DNA of 64,000 nucleotides from Cryptomeria japonica (Eukaryota; Streptophyta; Pinopsida; Cupressales; Cupressaceae). Location: NCBI RefSeq assembly GCF_030272615.1, contig NC_081415.1, positions 371,321,667 to 371,385,666 of the forward strand, in the 5' to 3' direction. The position numbers and the translations under genes are program-made. Below are positions 60,022-64,000 of this stretch, one piece after another (within the stretch, counting starts at the first letter, position 1; every line of letters starts with the position of its first letter). The notes under the pieces are model-generated. The model ran no database searches and was not told the DNA's origin. It was given only the letters and a program-made list of their open reading frames with translations.

Positions 60022-60717
60022 CAGAAAATCCCTAAAGAACTTTCCATCACCTTTGATTCTAGTGAAACTATCAGGGCACCTGATGGTCCTTTATATATAG
60101 TTGCAAAAGTCAAAAATACACCTTGCCGTGGAGTGATTATTGATCCTTCTTGTATGGTTAATATCATTACTGAAGAATTTCTTTTTACTTTGCAATTGAA
60201 TCAAGTGATCTATGATGAAACAAATGTGGTTGTGAAACTATTTGATGCATTTTCTTCTCCTGCAATTGGTTCTATTACATTACCTATTGAGGTCCATAAT
60301 AAATCTCTTGATGTGAACTTTGCTATTATTCCTTCATCCGAACAATTTCATGTAAAGCTTGGCTATCCTTGGCTATCTTCCATGAAAGCTATTGCTTCTC
60401 CTATTCATATGTGTTTGAAATTTCCCCATAATGGTGAAGTTGTTACTGTCAATCATAGTCTCTTTAAACCTGCTGAAAGAATTCCTAGTGTTCCTCTTGA
60501 TTATTTTTGGCCTAAACAATTCCAATCTCTTCCTCCGCGAAGTGATCATCTTTTCAAATCTTATCAAAAGTGGAAAACAGATATGATCCTATCTCTAAGT
60601 GAACCTAGAACACCCAAACTTGACATTCCTATCATTCTTGAGAAGGAAGTTCTTCCTTTGAAAGATAAAACCAATGTCTTTCCTCAAGAAGATTCCCAAC
60701 CCATCCTATGGATGTGA
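60022..60717 (+). CDS. Protease-like region (retropepsin type), possibly degenerate
   Basis: Open from the codon after a TAG (60019-60021); the first ATG is at 60157. The frame is +1 relative to gag, and in-frame sequence continues back to about 59950, so gag and protease were probably joined by a frameshift or have suffered one. Aspartic-protease landmarks: GVIIDPSCMVNII (Asp codon 60142-60144; families usually have D-T/S/N-G or DPG), then VVKLFDAFSSPAIGSITLPI and LGYPWLSSMKAIAS, the GxPWL pattern of Tat-type elements. The DPSC site lacks the Gly after D-x, so activity is doubtful. Its TGA overlaps the next ORF by ten bases. Confidence 0.65.
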   Translation, partial: QKIPKELSITFDSSETIRAPDGPLYIVAKVKNTPCRGVIIDPSCMVNIITEEFLFTLQLNQVIYDETNVVVKLFDAFSSPAIGSITLPIEVHNKSLDVNFAIIPSSEQFHVKLGYPWLSSMKAIASPIHMCLKFPHNGEVVTVNHSLFKPAERIPSVPLDYFWPKQFQSLPPRSDHLFKSYQKWKTDMILSLSEPRTPKLDIPIILEKEVLPLKDKTNVFPQEDSQPILWM

Positions 60718-61460
60718 CTATGCCTATATCTAATAAACCTCCTAAGAGTAGACCTATACCTCCTCGTCATGATGGACTTGGTCTCCTTCCTAAACCAAAT
60801 ATTCCTCCCTTATATGGAGCAGTTCCCCCTCCTTCCTTTTATAGAGAGAAGAGACCTTCCTCTTCTCCTATTATTCAACCTAAGAGACCACAACCTAAAC
60901 ACCCAAGTGATAAGGATGAGAACATTCCTCCTCCTCAATCTTCTCAACTTCCTACTAAGACTAGACAAAATCGTTCTGCACGTGAACGCCGACGAAAGCG
61001 TCGTCTTAGAGCTCAGGCAGCTGCCTCTCAAACTTTGCAATCCCCAAAAACACCTTCAACAAGCATTATTCCATTTTCTCCTCAGCCGATGATTGAGCCG
61101 AAATCTCCTAAACATAAGATGCATGATGGTCTTGATCCTGTGCGAGTTAAAGATCCTATTTTTATAAATCTTGATGATGATATAGATGAAAATGTTATTC
61201 ATGATGAAAATGTTACTCCTGTTCATTCTGATCGTGAATATGAATATGTTGATGTTGATAACCATCTATCTAACGAATTTTCTAAAGCACTTATCCTAGC
61301 TCCTAGACAAGAACACCGTGGCTTGGGATATGAACATAGCCCTTGTTTGGATCTTGTGATAGCTCCATCTACTGTGTTGGATGTTCCTCCTCTAGCGTGT
61401 TCCCTACCTTCCCGAAACATTGATCAGCAAGATCGGGGGGTAGATGACGTGCTAGACTAG
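60708..61460 (+). CDS. Basic ORF3 of the gag-only element, unknown function
   Basis: An intact 250-codon ORF starting ATG GAT GTG inside the end of the protease ORF. Residues 1-90 are Pro-rich (RPIPPRHDGLGLLPKPNIPP). Residues about 85-105 are strongly basic (RQNRSARERRRKRRLRAQAA) and look like a nuclear localisation or RNA-binding segment. Residues 140-190 are acidic (NLDDDIDENVIHDENV). No catalytic motif. In autonomous relatives this place would hold reverse transcriptase. The protein may be a linker left after pol loss or a new accessory function. Confidence 0.65.
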   Translation: MDVTMPISNKPPKSRPIPPRHDGLGLLPKPNIPPLYGAVPPPSFYREKRPSSSPIIQPKRPQPKHPSDKDENIPPPQSSQLPTKTRQNRSARERRRKRRLRAQAAASQTLQSPKTPSTSIIPFSPQPMIEPKSPKHKMHDGLDPVRVKDPIFINLDDDIDENVIHDENVTPVHSDREYEYVDVDNHLSNEFSKALILAPRQEHRGLGYEHSPCLDLVIAPSTVLDVPPLACSLPSRNIDQQDRGVDDVLD

Positions 61461-62205
61461 TTTCATTAGCATAGCAGATTCTCTCCTCCTCTATTTCTTT
61501 TGTTACTTCTTCTATATGTTATTCTCATTCTTCTATTTGTTGTCCTTAGTGTTGTCTACTTGAGGATGATGCAAAACATTGAGATCTCTTTTGGTCTCTC
61601 TCATGTTGACTCAAAAGACACATGTGTTCCCTTCTTCTAGGTGACCTTCCTTGATTGGGGAATGAAGAACAATTATACATACATACATATGATATACATG
61701 AATTATCATACAGCATACTGACCCCAAGGAAAGCGAAGTCACCTTGTGCTTTGTGTTTTGTGTCTATTATCCTTGGGCTTATCTCACACTTGGGGGCTAA
61801 ATCCTTGCGATAACGTGCTCCTTTCTCATTTCTTATATGTATCACTACCTTAAAGCAATCACCCCGGGTGAGGCGTGTGCGATCGCTTTAACGTAGGGGG
61901 GCATACATCCCGTCCATATCTTTTCAAGATACTTGAAAATTTCTTGACAAACTTAGCTTTGCCTTGAAAATTTTTGATATCTTTCTTGCATGACTCATAG
62001 TGAGGGAACCTTACTACTGACAGTCATGGTTCTCCCTCGTGATCTTCCGTTTTACTTTGTCAATCGAAGTCGTAAGATCCTTAATCCACTGGGGGCTTGG
62101 TGTATCTTGCCTCCTTGACGTGGTGAAAGTTTTTCAATGTTGTTTCCTTGTACTTTATCAGAAGTATGAGCGTACGCTTATACTCCCGCTAAAGTGGGGG
62201 CTAAA
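61461..62205 (+). other. 3' untranslated region and polypurine tract of the gag-only element
   Basis: Pyrimidine-rich at first, then non-coding. The purine tract AAAGTGGGGGCTAAA (62191-62205) directly precedes the 3' LTR. Two look-alikes, CTTGGGGGCTAAAT near 61790 and CTGGGGGCTTGG near 62090, lie upstream. No trace of pol. Confidence 0.75.
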
Positions 62206-63409
62206 TGTAGCGTCCTAAAATTGCGACACTTGCAATTTTGACTGCATTTGGGTCTTCACGATGGCGATGCAACACTGAACCTGAATGGAGACCCCGAAAC
62301 TTGTTCATGACATCAAAAACTGCATTTTTCTAGCACCCTGCCTGATCCCTCCTTGCACCCTGTTGTCCCGGGAGGTGGGACCAGAGCGCCCAGCGCCCTG
62401 GTCCCTGGCCCTATTTTTGGGCCCGATCTCCTATGGGACTTCAGGCCTTTTTGTTTGCAATTTGGAAAATAACATTTCCTGGTCGGCCTAAGGTCGGGAA
62501 AATCAGTCTTTTAACTCTAATTGGCAAGTATAAAAACTACATTTCCTCTCCCATTTTGGTAGGAGGAAAAAAAGACGTGGAAATGATATTCAAACATTCA
62601 AGCATTCAAGCATTCAAGCATTCCTTCAAGCAATTGATCATTCTAAGTCTCCATTCAAGGCTAGGTGTTGCATCCAAGACAAGGATTCAACCATTGAAGA
62701 GGAGATCACATGCTACAACATACAACATACAACAAACAACAACATCTATACCTTCGCATATAAGGATACAAACATCCTTACAACAAGGTACTAGTACTTG
62801 TTTTACATTACAGTCATTTACATTTACAGCATTTCTCATTTCTTGGTTAATTCCAAAACCAGGGTTTGACCTAAAGGCAAACCCCTCATCCCTAACCCCC
62901 CAATCGTCTTCGCTTTTCTGTGTGTAGGTTGCAGGTACGCGGCTGAAATTGAAGATCTGGAATCCTTGTGCAGAGACGAATAGATCCCCCTTCGTTTCGC
63001 GGATTTTTCGGAGGACCGTGTGCATGCCAGGCTCCATCGTCCTGTCAACTTTTGCTCAAATTTGCAGAATAGCACCGTCTCGACATTTTACTGCTAATTC
63101 CAGGTCCGCAGCTTCATATCATATCCCTATCCCAGTTTATAAGCAAATCTTGCCCACTTTACATGCATTCCTAGTTCAATCTTTCTATCTACATTCTTTA
63201 CAAAAGAGGGTATCCTTGCTATCACAACCCTTGAAACTCATATAGAATCCAATCTTGCATTGCGTGGGATTGGATCTTGTGGGTTTCAACCCCTCTTTTG
63301 AATGTAAAGTCCTTCCTAAGTGAAAATCATCAACCCTAGTGACTCTCCCTTCTCTCTCCTCGGAGTTGGGGAGGGGAGAACGATTAGGGTTCGATTTTTC
63401 CGCTTTACA
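62206..63409 (+). repeat. 3' LTR of the gag-only element
   Basis: TGTAGC...TTTACA, followed by target duplication ATTTC (63410-63414). About 98.6 percent identical to the 5' LTR by hand count outside three repeat-length indels. Confidence 0.95.
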
Positions 63410-63414
63410 ATTTC

Positions 63415-64000
63415 GAGGGACATCTGCTGGAGTTTTAATGCCATCTGTTGATGTTTTCTATATTCTGATGTCTCTATGTCAATTTTAAGTTGGCCAACTT
63501 TACGTGGCTACCTAGCAAACTGTGAACTCCTTATGCTATAAAACTTCAAGGCATGGGAGGATGGATTATATGAATCTCCCTCTCCCACTCTTGTTGTTGT
63601 AGCCTGGATTTTACTCTTACTAAGGATAATGTCCAGGAGCATAAACAAGAGTCGGAGGACTGAGGTTTTATGGCAGGAAGGACCTCTTGGCAACTCTGCT
63701 CTATCCTAAGCATATCTGGTACTTAAAATTTTGTCTCTAAAATTTACTATTTTCTAAAAAATTTAGGAGATATGTATTATTTGGAAATAATTTTAGGTTT
63801 TATCAGGCAATAAACTATCGACTGATACAAATGGCAAGATATTACTAACATAATTGTCAAGCTGTGGAACAACTGATATTGCAGGTCGAACAGGTTGTTA
63901 CTAACAAATTTGCCGAGTGTATGAATAACTATTATTGTAGGCTACCAGGTGATCTTGGGCAATCTTGGAGCAACTCTGAATCACTATAGAACAACTACAG
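63415..64000. other. Unique flank, no recognisable gene
   Basis: Right flank of the LTR element, continuous with 55300-55576 before insertion. No ORF with a recognisable motif; GAACAACT-type words recur weakly near 63860-64000. Confidence 0.5.

Larger units (their letters stand above)
55582..63409 (+). mobile_element. Non-autonomous LTR retrotransposon encoding gag and protease only (TR-GAG-like)
   Basis: LTRs at 55582-56839 (1,258 bp) and 62206-63409 (1,204 bp) both start TGTAGC and end TTTACA. The element is flanked by a perfect ATTTC duplication (55577-55581 and 63410-63414). Between them lie a primer-binding-site candidate, a 1.16-kb leader, gag, a protease-like ORF, a third basic ORF and a purine tract. 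Only about 1.5 kb separates the protease ORF from the 3' LTR and none of it resembles reverse transcriptase, RNase H or integrase. By eye the LTRs differ at about 17 positions (mostly transitions) plus 31-, 16- and 7-bp repeat-copy indels, so insertion was fairly recent. Gag/protease features suggest the Tat group of Gypsy. It must be mobilised in trans. Confidence 0.92.

Overview
This window looks like non-genic DNA from a large plant genome, most likely a gymnosperm. That is inference, from three signs: plant L1-type LINEs that carry an RNase H domain, an LTR element whose gag/protease looks like the plant Tat group, and a fragment of plant-type heme oxygenase 1. Almost everything recognisable is transposon-derived. 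No rRNA, tRNA or CRISPR is visible. One 500-base run of N (36143-36642) is an assembly gap.

Left part (1-22 kb): a deleted Copia-like element with two short LTRs (2231-3308), followed by LTR-only insertions. Those with perfect 5-bp target duplications are a solo LTR at 3581-7341 (TTTGG), a 3.48-kb solo LTR at 8763-12245 (CATAG) with an internal ~84-bp minisatellite, and a solo LTR at 14024-19663 (TGTGT). The last one contains a 1.86-kb Copia-like deletion derivative (14938-16801, TTATG) and another solo LTR (17312-19053, TCACT). A fifth is probable at 19826-21873. Several share the terminus TGTAATGTCCCC / GGGGACATTACA.

Middle (22-41 kb): a broken Gypsy gag (22270-23520); one exon of heme oxygenase 1 whose N-terminal coding region holds an exact 57-bp triplication (24016-24476, minus strand); a decayed non-LTR retrotransposon (24890-27530, minus); a 5'-truncated L1-type LINE with poly(A) tail (28872-34298, minus); a foldback repeat; the gap; minisatellites; and a 1.06-kb solo LTR with TSD GTTCC (38230-39287).

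Right part (41-64 kb): about 3 kb of degenerate TTAGGG-type telomere-like repeats lie between two ~110-bp direct repeats (41380-41492 and 45108-45216) and contain a small inverted-repeat element. Then come a plus-strand L1-type LINE (about 47.2-53.5 kb), an intact 191-codon ORF of unknown function (54684-55259), and a well-preserved LTR retrotransposon (55582-63409, TSD ATTTC). Its LTRs differ by only about 17 substitutions plus three tandem-repeat indels. It encodes gag, a protease-like region and a third basic ORF, but has no room for reverse transcriptase or integrase, so it must depend on a partner element.

The recurring theme is transposon decay. Both L1 LINEs keep an ATGA stop/start overlap between ORF1 and ORF2, and both are broken mainly by Trp codon TGG to TAG changes, as expected from deamination of methylated non-CG cytosines. 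The only candidates for expressed cellular or novel coding sequence are the heme oxygenase exon, the 54.7-kb ORF and the ORFs of the gag-only element.
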